A stretch of 64,000 bases of DNA from Emmonsiellopsis sp. PD_33 (lineage: Eukaryota; Ascomycota; Eurotiomycetes; Onygenales; Ajellomycetaceae): assembly GCA_032988165.1 (NCBI GenBank), contig JANTQF010000004.1:186001-250000 (forward strand), read 5' to 3'. The notes beneath the pieces were generated by a model that saw nothing but the letters and a program-made list of their open reading frames with translations, made no database searches and was not told the origin of the DNA. Positions 1-11,250 of the stretch are shown here, piece after piece. The first letter of the stretch is position 1. Each line of letters starts with the position of its first letter. A program made the position numbers and the translations under genes.

Positions 1-116
1 TGGATTCAAAATTAACCTTTAAATCTCATGTTAAGATCAGGCTGGCATAGGTAGAGAAGACACTGAGTAATATACTTAGACTTTCTAATACTGAGAGAGG
101 CTTATCTTTTCAGGCT

Positions 117-1583
117 ATGAGACAACTTTATATAGCCTGCACAGCCTCAGTATCTGATTTTGCAGTCCAGATTTGGTGGAAGAATCAAAAGAATTATCTA
201 AGTTGGTTTCAAAAACTTCAGAACCAGACTTTAAGAAGGATTCTAGGAGCTTTTAAGACTTCTCCATATAGAGCTATGGAGATTGAAGCTTCTATTCTAC
301 CCCCTGAGATAAGGCTGGAAAAGGTATGTATGAATTATACTTTAAGAATAATGAAAATGAGCTTGAAACATTCAATTAGATAGAGAGTTTCCTCATCTTA
401 TTCACCATATAACTCAGGGAATAAGTTAGATTGGGATAAGTATGAAGATTGGAATGAAAACTCAGAGAATTCATTAAAGTTAATGCCTTCCCAGCTTTAT
501 AGAATATGTTCTATAGTTAAAGGATGCTTTGGAAGCCTTAACATAGAAGATATTCATCATGAGGGATTATATTCTTGGAGAAAAACTTTGCAGAATCTGA
601 TTGATATTGATATTAGTATCTTATTAAAAGAGGAAGAAAAGAAAGTGCATCTTCAAAAACTAGAAAAGATTAATAAAGATAGAGCTTTATTAATATATTC
701 AGATGGTTCAAAAAGTAAACTGGATGATATAGGAGCTGATCTAGCTTTCAAACATTCTAAAATGAACTCTGAGTATACTTTAGACTCCTGGAATCTAGGA
801 AGGGAGTGTGAAGTCTTTGATGCAGAGCTTTTTGCAATTCAAAAGGCTTTTCTTCTGGCAAGAAAGATGGTTAGAGAAGATATTACTATTCAAAATGTAT
901 GGATCTTCTCTGATAGTCAAGTAGCCTTAAAGAGACTCCAAAAAAATGAGATTCATAATGGTTAAATAAATCTGAATACTATCCAAAGAGCTTTAAATCA
1001 GACTTTGAGGCTAAAATCTGATGTTCAATTTCATTTACACTGGGTCTCAACTCATATGGGGATACAGGATAATGAAAAGGCAGATTTAGCAGCTAAGAAT
1101 GGAGCTGAAAAACCTTTTTCTTCAGTGAAAACTGTGTCCTGATCATTTATTAAGAGGAGAATAAGAGAGATTTGTCTTGATAAATGGACTGAGATATGGG
1201 ATTCTTAGAGGAAAAGCCAGAGTTATGCTGATTTAAATTCAAAACCAAGATGGAAAGCTAGATTAATTAATTGTGAGAAGAAAATCTTCTCTTCTATTAT
1301 TCAATTAAAGTTTGGACATGGCTATTTCAAGTCATATCTTAAAAGGTTTAGGGATAATTCAGATGATTTATACTCATATGGATTGGTTGAGAATCCTTAT
1401 CATTTATTAATGACTTGTTCATTATATAGTGATATAAAAGCTGAACTTCTTGAAAAGCATGGAATTAACCAAGTAAATATGAAGTTTCTATTTCAAACTG
1501 AAATAGGAATAAAGTATTTAATTGAGTTTCTTCAGGTAACTGGAATTGCTACCAGAGATTGGAGGCTAGAAGTTGATGTTTAG
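117..1583 (+). pseudogene. LINE ORF2 C-terminal part (RT tail, RNase H, Cys-rich tail), broken
   Basis: The segment at 117-383 reads as the region after the RT catalytic core, with the Tad-type stretches QLYIACTASV and RRILGAFKTSP. The RNase H begins near 690 with YSDGS (catalytic Asp), has the conserved Glu in DAELFAIQKA near 820-850 and SDSQVAL near 910. It continues past a TAA at 963-965 into HLHWVSTHMG and ADLAAKNGA (1030-1110), which carry the last His/Asp motif. More stops follow at about 1141 and 1207. The tail at 1383-1583 contains NPYHLLMTC, a His/Cys motif often seen at the ends of such ORFs. The protein cannot be made in one piece. Function in life: RNA degradation and reverse transcription during target-primed integration. 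Confidence 0.75.
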
Positions 1584-1980
1584 GGGATGTTTTATATCCT
1601 ATATTTATAGGAAAAGTTCTAATTTATTTTTGTTTTTGTTTTTGAATTTTTCATTCTTTTATTTCTCTTCTTATATTTTCTTTTGAAGTCATTCTGTCAG
1701 CTATTACAGCTATTTTCCTTGAAAAGTTTGTCTGTTTTACCTATTTTTACATTCTTTAGTTTTTTCCTTATTTTGTTACACATTATCTATCTGAGATGAA
1801 TGATTTGAAAACTATTGTTTATAAAAAATGCAGTTTTGATAGCTTTTTTATTCTAGGCTGGAATTCTGTTATTGCAAGTTATAAATTGGGCCTGTATACT
1901 AGATAGTTTGAGCTAGAAAATCCTAAGTTTATACTTAGGTAGGTGTCATAGTCACTGACTGCCATACACCTTAAATGAAG

Positions 1981-2003
1981 AATAATAATAATAATAATAA
2001 TAT
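1981..2003 (+). repeat. (AAT)n tail of the LINE
   Basis: Seven to eight AAT units sit directly after the LINE 3' untranslated region. Position and composition fit the simple-repeat tail of the element rather than an independent microsatellite. Confidence 0.65.
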
Positions 2004-2259
2004 TAACTGGGATCAATACAACAGTTTGTATAGTAAAACATGGTTAGAAGATAGACTTCAGGTAGCAAATAAGTGATTAACCCAGTTAAAAGCTAGTATT
2101 AGAGAGGAAGTGGAGAATGAAGAGAGCAGCATAGATGAGGAGGATGAAGAGGATGATGACTTAGATGAAGATAATATTCTAAATAAATTGAATGGTGACT
2201 TAAATAGTAGTTTAATAGATTCAGATGATGAATAGTAAGGAGTTATAAGGAATATATTT

Positions 2260-2450
2260 CTCAGCTTAAGCTGGTAGGCAGGAAAGAAGCACATTTCTTA
2301 GCTTAAATCAGATTGTCTTGCTCAGCTTAAGCTGAGGAATGTACTCCTCTCAACTAGCATGCAGGTTAAAGTATTATTTAAGTACCCTGCTGACTTAAGC
2401 TGAGGAATGTGCCCTAGTCCTACCTGCTAGCTTATACTGAGGAATGTGCT
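2260..2450. repeat. Cluster of palindromic AGCTTAAGCT repeats
   Basis: At least four copies or near copies lie within 190 bp. The copy at 2321-2336 is a perfect 16-bp palindrome, CTCAGCTTAAGCTGAG. Others near 2260-2273, 2391-2404 and 2427-2440 are partly decayed. Most are followed by the same word, GGAATGTGC or similar, so the repeat unit is longer than the palindrome. Related copies occur at about 3187, 3409, 21571-21812 and 23840-23945. Confidence 0.7.
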
Positions 2451-2977
2451 ATTATTTGAGTTATAATATGTACTGGTATTTATTTAGGTAGGTTGATAAA
2501 AAAAAATAAGTGGCTGCATACTTAGGTTCAAACCTGGGCTGTCACCTTAAGGAGTGGTTGAATTACATGACTTTCATGTTTACATAAATTAGTTGGTTAC
2601 TAGGGTTAATGAATCTATGAGAATGATCCTAATAGGTTGATTATGCAAGTATCTATACATTTATCATTATTTAGCATTACTTATTCAGATAGCTTATTTT
2701 TTGACTAAAACATGTTAAATCTTGATAATATAATGTGATCCCATTATAAAATATGTCACAAGTTCTATTGAAAAGTCAATACATGCTAAATACATGGGTT
2801 TCAGTGGCAGGATTATGCAGCTGTGGTGTGGTGACATACTTGATTATAAGTGTGACAAAATATATATATAATTTATACCCCCTACTAGTAGCTAATATTT
2901 ATTACTATCATGATAACATCACATCAACCAGTTTGCACAACATCTACTAGCAGATGGCAACTTGAATAAAGTTATAA

Positions 2978-3418
2978 GAGCTAGCCATAAAAATACATTG
3001 TAGGGCTGTAATGTCATATCTCCATTCAGATCCCCTTCAGAGTAATTAAGGAGATTTGAATAGTAACTTTTTAAATCTGTGTGCATCATACTAACAGTCT
3101 AACAGGGGTTTGAACCTAATAGAGGGCAGCATGAACTCTATATTTTATTTCATAGTAGTAGTACTAATCCTCTAGGGTAACCTAGTTTAAGCTGCAGGAT
3201 GAGCTAGCTATAAAAACATACTTTAAGATTATACTAATATTATCATTCTTATCAGTATTGAATTGATTACACTGAGAAGAAAGATAACTTTTTACTACAT
3301 AGAATATAATAACTTAGGGTTCAAACCTAGTTGAGTGTAGCATAAATTTTATATTTTATTTCATAGTAGTAATACTAATCCTCCACTGGCAGGGCAGCCT
3401 GGCTTAAGCTGAGAGATG
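2978..3418 (+). repeat. Two diverged tandem copies of a ~210-225 bp unit
   Basis: The stretch from 2978 (AGCTAGCCATAAAAAT) reappears near 3203 (AGCTAGCTATAAAAAC). The core at about 3105-3205 (GGGTTTGAACCTAAT, then TATTTTATTTCATAGTAGTA) recurs at about 3313-3418 (GGGTTCAAACCTAGT, then the same TATTTTATTTC word). Both copies end in a decayed palindromic AGCTTAAGCT-type repeat. Differences between copies are mostly transitions. Confidence 0.6.
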
Positions 3419-3565
3419 TGGTTTAAGTCCCTATACTACATATAGTGAGATTAATATTCCTTCAACTCAGACACATCAGGACTGCCAAGTCAAGAAGAGC
3501 TATTATCTATGGAAAACATTATTAATTATATGATGCACTATAATTAATATAGAAGAAAAAAATAG

Positions 3566-3690
3566 TCCCTTCTGAATTCAAGTTTAGTGACTTCATATTG
3601 AAGTCTCTTAACCCCTAGTTTTCTAATTCCAGATTAGGGGTTGAGAGACTTCAATATGAAGCCATTAAACTACTGAACTCTTAAAGGATA
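3566..3690. repeat. Fold-back (inverted repeat) just upstream of element C
   Basis: Arms of about 30 bp around 3588-3617 and 3634-3663 are almost perfectly complementary, with TTCATATTGAAGTCTCT on the left and AGAGACTTCAATATGAA on the right, separated by about 17 nt. Weaker complementarity extends outward to about 3566 and 3690. It could be a MITE-like element or the end of an older transposon. I see no clear target-site duplication. Confidence 0.55.
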
Positions 3691-3713
3691 AGAATAACTA
3701 TTGTGGTAGGGAT

Positions 3714-3967
3714 TATAATGGGCATGCTTCAATAAGCAGATTATATGAGCTATACACTAGAATCAAGATTGTAATTGCTAGAGAAAGGAAGGAAAAAGAA
3801 AAAGGAATTATGAGATCATGCAATATAAATAGAAAGAAATTACATGAGGTCAGAGCAGATAAACATTCATATAAAGGCCTGGTTGGAGGCATCCAATTGG
3901 GCAGTCAGAGATCAGGTAAAGTTCAGGCAAGCTATGAATATAGGGTATAAAAGTGTAGCCCTTCACA
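3714..3967 (-). repeat. 3' LTR of element A
   Basis: It is the left copy on the window, 3' with respect to the minus-strand element. It matches 9030-9282, 24885-25138 and 30182-30435, with nearly all differences being transitions. Confidence 0.85.
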
Positions 3968-4099
3968 TTATCCCCCCCTATTCAGTTTTGAAGGGTGGGC
4001 AGGAGGGTTCAGAGAATTGGGCATGGTATGGTATAGATGGAGTCTCATTAGGCAGGTGCAGTTCTTTGTAATGGGCAAGCATGGCAGTATCCTGCAGGG

Positions 4100-7000
4100 T
4101 AGAGGTCAGTTCTCATAAAGGGGCCTCATATCTAAGCTACTTCACTAAATACTAGAATCCTCATCTATAGCAGCAACAGTTGAGAATGACTTCAATCTCA
4201 TATTCTACCTCATTATCTTCCCTAATGATGCCTGGTAGATACCAGTCAGTAATCTCTTATAAGAAGAATAGGTTAGTAGAGGCCTTGCAGAGCAGGTTTG
4301 TGTGAAATATATTATGAATTCTAGATGGCATGTTAAGGCAGTAGTTATGATTTCCCAGGACTTTAATGATAGTATACTTAGCATATCAATAGTCAAGCAT
4401 GCAAGATGAGCAATTAGTTGTGATATTTCAGAGGTCTAGTTAGATCTTATTACTCACCTTATAGTATTCAGCAGGATTTCAGTGGGTATTTACATAGTTC
4501 TATTAGTTCTACTAAGTACTGGCCATGGAGGATTCAGCCTACTTACAGGCTTACTGGAGTTTTGAGACAATGGTGTCTGTGATTTGAATTGGACTGCAGG
4601 GTGAAGTGGAAGGTTTGAGTAATTTAGTGAGATCAAGAACTTTAAGGTTGTAATTATGTGAGAGGAAAAACAGGCTGACATCAGTACTGATAGTATTACA
4701 GCCATTAATTATGAGTTTAACATACAGAAGAAGTTCATTTCAGTCATTCTGAGCATATAAATAGAATTTTTGAAGATAGTTCTTAGTTGTCTGAATCATA
4801 TATTCAGTGCTACTGTTAGTTTCAGGGTGATAGGCAGTTAAGAGGTGTCAGAAGATCTTGAGGAGCTAGTAGATTCAGATTCAGATAGCTCTGATGAACT
4901 GAGTTCCATAGTTCAAGATAATTATATAGGGTAGATCATACTGATAATAAAATAAACTTCAGAAGAAGGCTTTAGTTACTATAGGTGCATTTATCTTCAT
5001 ATAGAGTTTAAAGATAATATCTTTACTAAGATAGTTAATAATGATAAGAATATTCTTACAGCTATTACTCATAAGAGAGTCTACTGTAAAATCAATGGCA
5101 ACATCATGCTAGACACATTCAGGGATTAGGAGAGATTTGAGTAGACCTTAGTAGTAGTCCTGTCAGATAATGACAGATCAGTAGACATTGCAGTTCCAGG
5201 TGAACTATTAGATGCTCTAAGACATGTTAGGCCAGTAGAAATTTCAGGATAAAATTCAGTAGAGTACTTTACAGTCTAAATAACTGATTATCAGAGAATC
5301 ATGAGTTTCTTGCATAATTTAGATGTATAATAGTTCTGAATCAGAAACCCACTGCCTCCTCTGAAAGTGTAGTCAGGAGTTAGAATTTACAGAGCATTTA
5401 GTGATGTCAATACAGGCTTGAAGTTCAGACAGAAAATAGCAAGCTTTATCTCAGATGATCTAAATCATTATCTAAAGATATTTATTGGAGGTAACAGTAG
5501 TGCCCTAGAGTCCCTAGAGCAGGAATGAGGTAATCACAATTAGCAGGGCAATGAGTAAGGCACATATTACTCTATGTAGTATTACTTCAGATTCTTTGAG
5601 GATTTATAGATCTAGTAGTCTCTATTTATGGTTTACCTAGTAGGTATTAGAGTCTTTAGAAGGTATATTCTGTTCACATTAGAAGAGGGTGTCAGCCATG
5701 GAGTTCTCTATGCTAGAATAGTAATAAATCATAAAATGGAAGCAGCTGAGTAATTTAACTTAGTATATTTAGCATTCAGAGAGTTTATAGGTTATCATGA
5801 AATATTAGAGGTTCTTATGATTTATAATGATTTTAAAGTCTTTCATGCTGTAGAGTTCAGAGTCTCATTCCTCTAAATATTAGATGATGATAAGAAGTTC
5901 CTTGTCATAAATCTTATAGTTAGCTTTGGCAGGACTAAGCTTCTTGGATATAAATGTACAGGGTTGCAGAATATCTTTATTATTCTATTGCATGAGAGTA
6001 TTACCTGTGATGTAATCAGAAGAGTCTGTTTCAACCACTATTAAATAGTTAGAGTTAAATGTAATGAGCATTAGGGTAAAGATAAATATCTACTTAAGAT
6101 GTATAAATATCTTATCTACTTTCTTAGACTATTAAAACTGCTGATCTTTGTGTGTGAGGTCAGTCAGTAGTTGAATGATATCAGAAAAATCTTGAATGAA
6201 GTATTAGTAGAAATTTATGAATTCTAGAAAGTCTTACACATCTTTTATGATTATAGAGGCCTCCTATTTGAGGATAGTAGTGATCTTCTTGGGGTCCATA
6301 CAAACTCCCTTCCCTGCCTCTATGATGAAGCTGAGGTAGGTTGTCTCTTAAACTTTAAAGGTAGATTTATTAATGTTAATTGGAAGATTATATTTATGAA
6401 GGTAGATGAAAACTTTTCAGATATACTCTTAATACTGCTTGCAGAATTCATCAGTAAAGATAAGAATGTCATTGAGGTAGATAGAAGTAAATTCATCTAA
6501 ATAATCTTATAAGGCTTAGTTGATGTATTTCTGAAAGGTGCTCAGGGTGTTTATGAGACTAAAGGAGATAACTGTCCATTCAAATAGATCATATTTTGTG
6601 TGAAAGGTAGTTAGCCATTCATCTTCTTCTGTGATTCAGATCTTATAGAACACAGAAATGACATCCAGCTTTATAAACCACTTGACTCAGCTGATTCATT
6701 CAAAAGTCTCATTGATTAACAGTAGTAGATAATAATCTTTTCAGGTGAGATAGTTAAGACCCTAATAGTCAACATAGAACTAAAGGCCTTTACCTGGCTT
6801 TTTCACAAAGAGTATAGATGTACCTACAGGTAAATTACTAACTTAAATGAAACTCTTATCCAAAAGATCATTAAGGGTCTTGCAGAGCACAAGCAGTTCA
6901 TCACACAACATATTATATAGTAGTTCTTAGAGTGGCTGAGAGTCTTTACCATCTATCTTCTCAAGTTCAATATGATAGTCATGCACACTGTGGAATGATA

Positions 7001-7700
7001 AGAGCTCCTTAGTAGCCTTATAATTAAAAACATTAAGAAATTCATGATATTACAGAGAGAGGATTGTTACAGGGTCAGTCTTTAGCTTCTTAGAGAGTTA
7101 TAAGAGAGCCTTCTCTATGTTAGCCATGCTGATAGTGAAAATTTCAACAGGAGGTCAGAACTTAAATTTCTGATTGTAGCTTTAGAGGAGGTCATAGGTA
7201 TTAGTAGAGATTTAGTAAAGGTCAGTAGTCTTATGAACATTCTTTTTAGAGATATGGATGCCTTCAGGGAATATAATGCATCAGTTGCAAGCATTAATGA
7301 GAGCTTGATGTTCAGATAGCTATAATAGACCTAGCATGAAGTCATATGAGAGATTCTTAATCTTATATGTATAGGCATTTTCTCAGAGAAATTCACCAAC
7401 ATCAACATCAAGCTTCATTATATTTTGTACAAAGCTGCCTGTGTCATCATTGACACCTTCAATCTTTTGGGGGTTGATTGGGATACACAGAAGGTTATGA
7501 CAGTTAATCATGTGAGGGTGAATTATTAAATAGTAATAATAACCACTATTCATCATAGTATTCATATTAAAAGAATAATTAACTATAGTAGGTACAAGAA
7601 TTACTAGCACAATCATTTTCTTCTCAAAAGTCTTCCTATTTAACTTCAGGAGCTTCTACTTGCAATTTTGTATGAAAGCTAGTTTTTTCCTAAGTCTGAC
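4100..7700 (-). pseudogene. Element A pol relic
   Basis: The RT catalytic motif is at 6444-6479 on the minus strand and reads YLNDILIFTDEF; Y-L-D-D is expected, so one catalytic Asp has become Asn by a G-to-A change. RT fingers and palm lie toward 7300-6700, with RNase H and integrase leftward to about 4100. Multiple stops break every frame. Element B carries the same arrangement. Confidence 0.7.
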
Positions 7701-7789
7701 TTGGCATCTTTAAAGTCTTCCTCCTCTTTAGACTTGATTTGTACATTTACAGACTGTATGAGCAGTTTTAGGGGAATATAGGTTCTATA

Positions 7790-8990
7790 GCAGTTAGTAG
7801 CTCTGTGCCCAGATTTATTACAATTAATGCAGATACTTCAGGCATGGCAGTTAATAATGATAGTAGTAGTCATATTCAGAATGTAGAATACATTTATATG
7901 AGTAGGCTCTATAAATGTTCAGTTCATAGTATTTAAGTTCTTTAGTAGAGAGGTCTTGAGGAAGGCCTTCCTGAAGATAGTAGGAGCACTATCATAGATT
8001 CAGCTCTAAATGGCCTTGATTTCAGACAGGTTGTTCTCTATACCATGAAGCTTCATATAATATTCAAGATACATAGAGGGTTCAATGAAGGTAATAGTCT
8101 GCTATAGGAGTTCAAACTTAATAGCCTTTTTAAGTAGGGTCTTTTTGACAGTATCATCCCACAGCTGACTGTCAGCTTCCAAGATCTTCTGATTGAATCT
8201 TAGAAGAAAGGTAGAGAGCAGCTCAGTTTTCTGATAAACACTATGCAGCCAGGTCAGAGCCTTCTGGGCCACTAAAGAGTTAGAGAAAAGAATGTCAAGC
8301 TGGTTAAGAATGACATTAGAGGTTATAGAAATGAGTTTGGCATTAGCCTTCATCTAAGGGTGGAATCAGGTGATAGCAGTACCAGAGAGTTAGATATAGA
8401 TGTACCAGGTCTGATCAGTAGGAGATCTAATTGTAAGATCATTCAAAGTGATTTTAGCCTCTACACTGAGGCACTAGGCAGGGTATTTAGAGACTTGTTT
8501 GCCCATGAATTTCTCAAGAGTAGTGAGCCTTTCTTTTGGGTGTCTCAGGAAGTCTTCAAAAGGAGCAGTCAGGTAAGTAGGAGTTAAGATAGGAGCTAGA
8601 GTTAGTATGAGCATACAATTTTATTCAGCAATGAGGTTAATCTTGTTCATAAGCTATTAGATAAAGTTTCAGAATTTAGCATCAAAGCCCTGAGAAGAGG
8701 TGCTATCTTCACATGGAGGATCCATATTCATAATAGATTCAAAAGATTGTTCAGATTCAGAGAGTTCAGAGGATTTAGGAAGTTCAGAGGATTCAGAAAG
8801 TTCAGAGGAAAATCTCATGAGATATTAATACAAACTATTAGAGCTTTGGGGCCTTTCACTGACATATTATCTGGTGGAGCTGAGCTGAGCAAGTTATATT
8901 TCAGATTTTAAAAGAGTTTGCTGTATGTGCAGGTTGTGTTCAGAAGAATCTACTATACATATAAATTACATTTAGAGGGTGAATATAATA
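7790..8990 (-). pseudogene. Element A gag relic with CCHC zinc knuckle
   Basis: The minus-strand open stretch 8102-8353 encodes a helical capsid-like segment (LLSTFLLRFNQ region). The zinc knuckle is intact at 7790-7831 on the minus strand: C-I-N-C-N-K-S-G-H-R-A-T-N-C, a perfect Cx2Cx4Hx4C. Frames between these parts contain stops. Confidence 0.7.
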
Positions 8991-9029
8991 AGGATCTCTA
9001 AGAAGAGATCAAGTAAGTAATTACAAAAT

Positions 9030-9282
9030 GTAATGGGTACACTCTGATAAGTAGATTATATGAGCTATACATTAGAATCAAAATTATAATTACTAGAGAA
9101 AGGAAGGAAAAAGGAAAAGGAATCACAAGATCATGCAATATAAATAGAAGGGAATTACATGAGGTTGGAGTAGATAAACATTCATATAAAGGCCTGGTCA
9201 GAGGCATCTAATTGGGCAGTCAGAGATCAGGCAAAGTTTGGGTGAGCTACAGATATAGGGTATAAGGGCATAGCCCTTCACA
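9030..9282 (-). repeat. 5' LTR of element A
   Basis: It is the right copy, 5' with respect to the element. It starts TGTAATGGG on the plus strand and ends CCCTTCACA. A TATA-like CTTATACCCTA on the minus strand (near 9262-9272) would be the ancestral promoter. Confidence 0.85.
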
Positions 9283-9287
9283 GGGAT

Positions 9288-9594
9288 CCACTGTTGGGTC
9301 AGATCAATTTTTTGCTGAGGCTTTTACTGCTAAGTGTACCATGAAGATAGGCATTTTCCTTTTATAGTAAGACTCTATCTGTTTGTTTGTGGATTTTTCT
9401 CATATATGTGTATGCTTCTTTAAGATAGATCTTTTATTTCTTTTGTGTGTTGCCTTATCATTCTATTACTATGTTATTTCATACTATAAATTGCCAATAC
9501 ATTCCTCTGCTTTGATATTGATATCAATTCTTTTCTTATGTTTGCTACTGCTCTGTTTGGTGCTGCTTGATGTGCACACTCTATCCCCACTTCA
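9288..9594 (+). repeat. 5' LTR of element C (main part after the insertion)
   Basis: This stretch matches 19890-20197 nearly base for base, with transition differences. It continues the 12-bp LTR start left at 3702-3713 on the other side of element A. It ends at CCCCACTTCA, where the two LTR copies stop resembling each other. Confidence 0.8.
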
Positions 9595-10249
9595 TTAGTG
9601 TGCATGATTGAAAACATGAATGGATGAACAGATAGTAGTATTAATATAAATAACTATACTGAGTTTCTTTCTCCTTTTTCCTTTTCTTTTGTTGAGTGTG
9701 CTGCTCAATGCAATTCTCTTATTTCAGTTTGTAATAGATCTATTTAGTTGGAGTGAGCCTGCAGCTTTATGACTATACTAATAGTAATACTATTAGAAGA
9801 AAACTTTGAAGAATAGACCTACTAAACTATTGAAATCATCAAGCCATTCCTTAATAAATACAGACTCTAGTGAGAAGAAAAATCTACAGTAGATCTTACA
9901 ATTCCTTCTCTTCCTTAAGTCTCTAAATCTCTATCTACAGAAGGATACAGATATTACTATCATTATTAACCTATTTCTTATTTGTGAATGTAAATTACTT
10001 ATTTACTTATTTCTTCATTAATATATGTCTCCTAAGTATGCTTAATTGAATTTCATTACTTATCATTAAACTCAATTAGAAAAAGCATTAGCTTTGCCAC
10101 CAAAAATTAAGATCAACAGTGAGAAGATGTTTAGCTCTACTAATTCCTCATTAGATCTACTTACATCTAGCAGTGCCTTGCCTCCTGAAAGCAAAATGGT
10201 TTATTAGTGACTTATCATACTTATATTAGTTTCTAGATCTTTTAGAGTC

Positions 10250-11250
10250 TCCTCTTTTGATGGGAAAGATGTTACTTAGTTTGTCAATCAGTTTAATACT
10301 GTGCTGAAGCTGCATCATATTCCTAAGAATGAAGCCTTAACAATGCTATATAACTATTATTTTATGAAACTGCAGGACCATATAGATCAGTTAGTAAAGA
10401 ATCTATAAATCTAAATCAAAGTTAAAGTAAGGTTAATATCAGAGTTCTGATAGAATGATACTTATTAGTAAATATATAATTAAATCTACCTGAATGCTCT
10501 ATCTAGTTTCAAATGATCTTCCAGCTAAAACATTCTCACTTTCTACTATTAATTCTATGTCATTACTGAGCTACTGATCAGCTGAAATAAGATTCAGAAA
10601 TCTCTTGCCTGCTAGTTGTTCTTATGAGATTTATTTAATAGGGTTTGTGAGAAGGCTTTTTATAAGGCTAGGTTTAACCAAAATAACCCATCTAAGTGGA
10701 AAATTTTGAAGGTTTGTAAAGCTACAGTGGAATCTTAGGAAGTCAAAGAAAAGATAGTCTGAATGATCATGCCTGATCTAGGTTCTCATATAATACTGCC
10801 CACTCAGCTGCCTCTTACTCAGCCTGTCTTTAATCTACCTATTTTGACTGTGCTGAGATCTTAAGTAGCCTCTTCTGTGCTATCTGCTTCTTCTAATTCA
10901 GCTTCAAGGAATTTGAATGATAGCTTGCTTGAGTCTCTTATCAATCAGATGGATATACTGTTGCTGACTATCACTAAATTTTAATAGCAGGAAAATATAT
11001 AATAGCTAGCTATAATACTGTGTATTCTTACCAACTAAGGATCTATTAATCCTGCTTGAGATCTTGCAAATATTTCCTATTATAGGATGCAGTGTAATCC
11101 TGATAGTTCATATTAATCTAGATCTGAAAGTATATTATAATATGATTACTCTTCTTGTGCTTATTAGGGCTGTAGTGACTTATCTCATATACTTCCTTAA
11201 TGCCTTCAGATTGGTGAGTTAATTGATCAAGGAAAGATCCATTGAAATAG
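10250..11250 (+). pseudogene. Element C gag relic
   Basis: Reading through stops, a capsid-like stretch starts near 10255 with TTTGATGGGAAAGATGTTAC (FDGKDVT, then FVNQFN), typical of Ty3/gypsy Gag. A Cys/His cluster follows near 11155-11205, with a Cys, a second Cys five residues later, a His, and a final Cys beyond a stop codon; it looks like a decayed CCHC zinc knuckle. Gag would form the virus-like particle and bind element RNA. Numerous TAA/TAG codons make it inactive. Confidence 0.6.

Larger units (their letters stand above)
1..2003 (+). mobile_element. 3' part of a Tad-like LINE retrotransposon, decayed
   Basis: The left edge of the window lies inside the reverse-transcriptase ORF of a non-LTR element. 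The order of parts is RT C-terminal region (about 1-370), RNase H (about 690-1130), a Cys/His-containing C-terminal tail (about 1300-1580), a 3' untranslated region, and an (AAT)n tail at 1981-2003, which is how many LINEs end. The coding frame is broken by TAA and TAG codons, consistent with C-to-T decay. The 5' part lies outside the window. RNase H next to the RT and the overall layout fit the fungal Tad clade; the clade call is recognition by eye. Confidence 0.8.
2004..3701. other. AT-rich spacer between LINE and element C; no intact gene
   Basis: I see no convincing coding region here. The stretch holds several copies of a palindromic AGCTTAAGCT repeat, a roughly 220-bp unit present twice, and a fold-back structure just before element C. 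The only long open frames are low-complexity Asp/Glu or Ser runs (for example about 2100-2230), which I do not treat as genes. It has the same CpG-poor composition as the surrounding transposons, so it is probably older repeat debris. Confidence 0.6.
3714..9282 (-). mobile_element. Element A: Ty3/gypsy LTR retrotransposon inserted in the LTR of element C
   Basis: Two LTRs of about 254 bp (3714-3967 and 9030-9282) bracket a minus-strand gag-pol relic. The 5-bp duplication GGGAT flanks it at 3709-3713 and 9283-9287. On the minus strand the LTR reads TGTGAAGGGC...ACA and is preceded by the polypurine tract TAGGGGGGGATAA (3968-3980), which fixes the orientation. Total length is about 5.57 kb, normal for this class. 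Internal order on the minus strand is gag (about 9000-7800), zinc knuckle, protease region, RT, RNase H and integrase toward 4000. All frames are broken. Confidence 0.85.

Noticed and set aside
2058..2294. Minus-strand Ser-rich frame and plus-strand Asp/Glu-rich frame
   Set aside because: Low-complexity GAT/GAG-type repeats in decayed DNA; no start context or domain.
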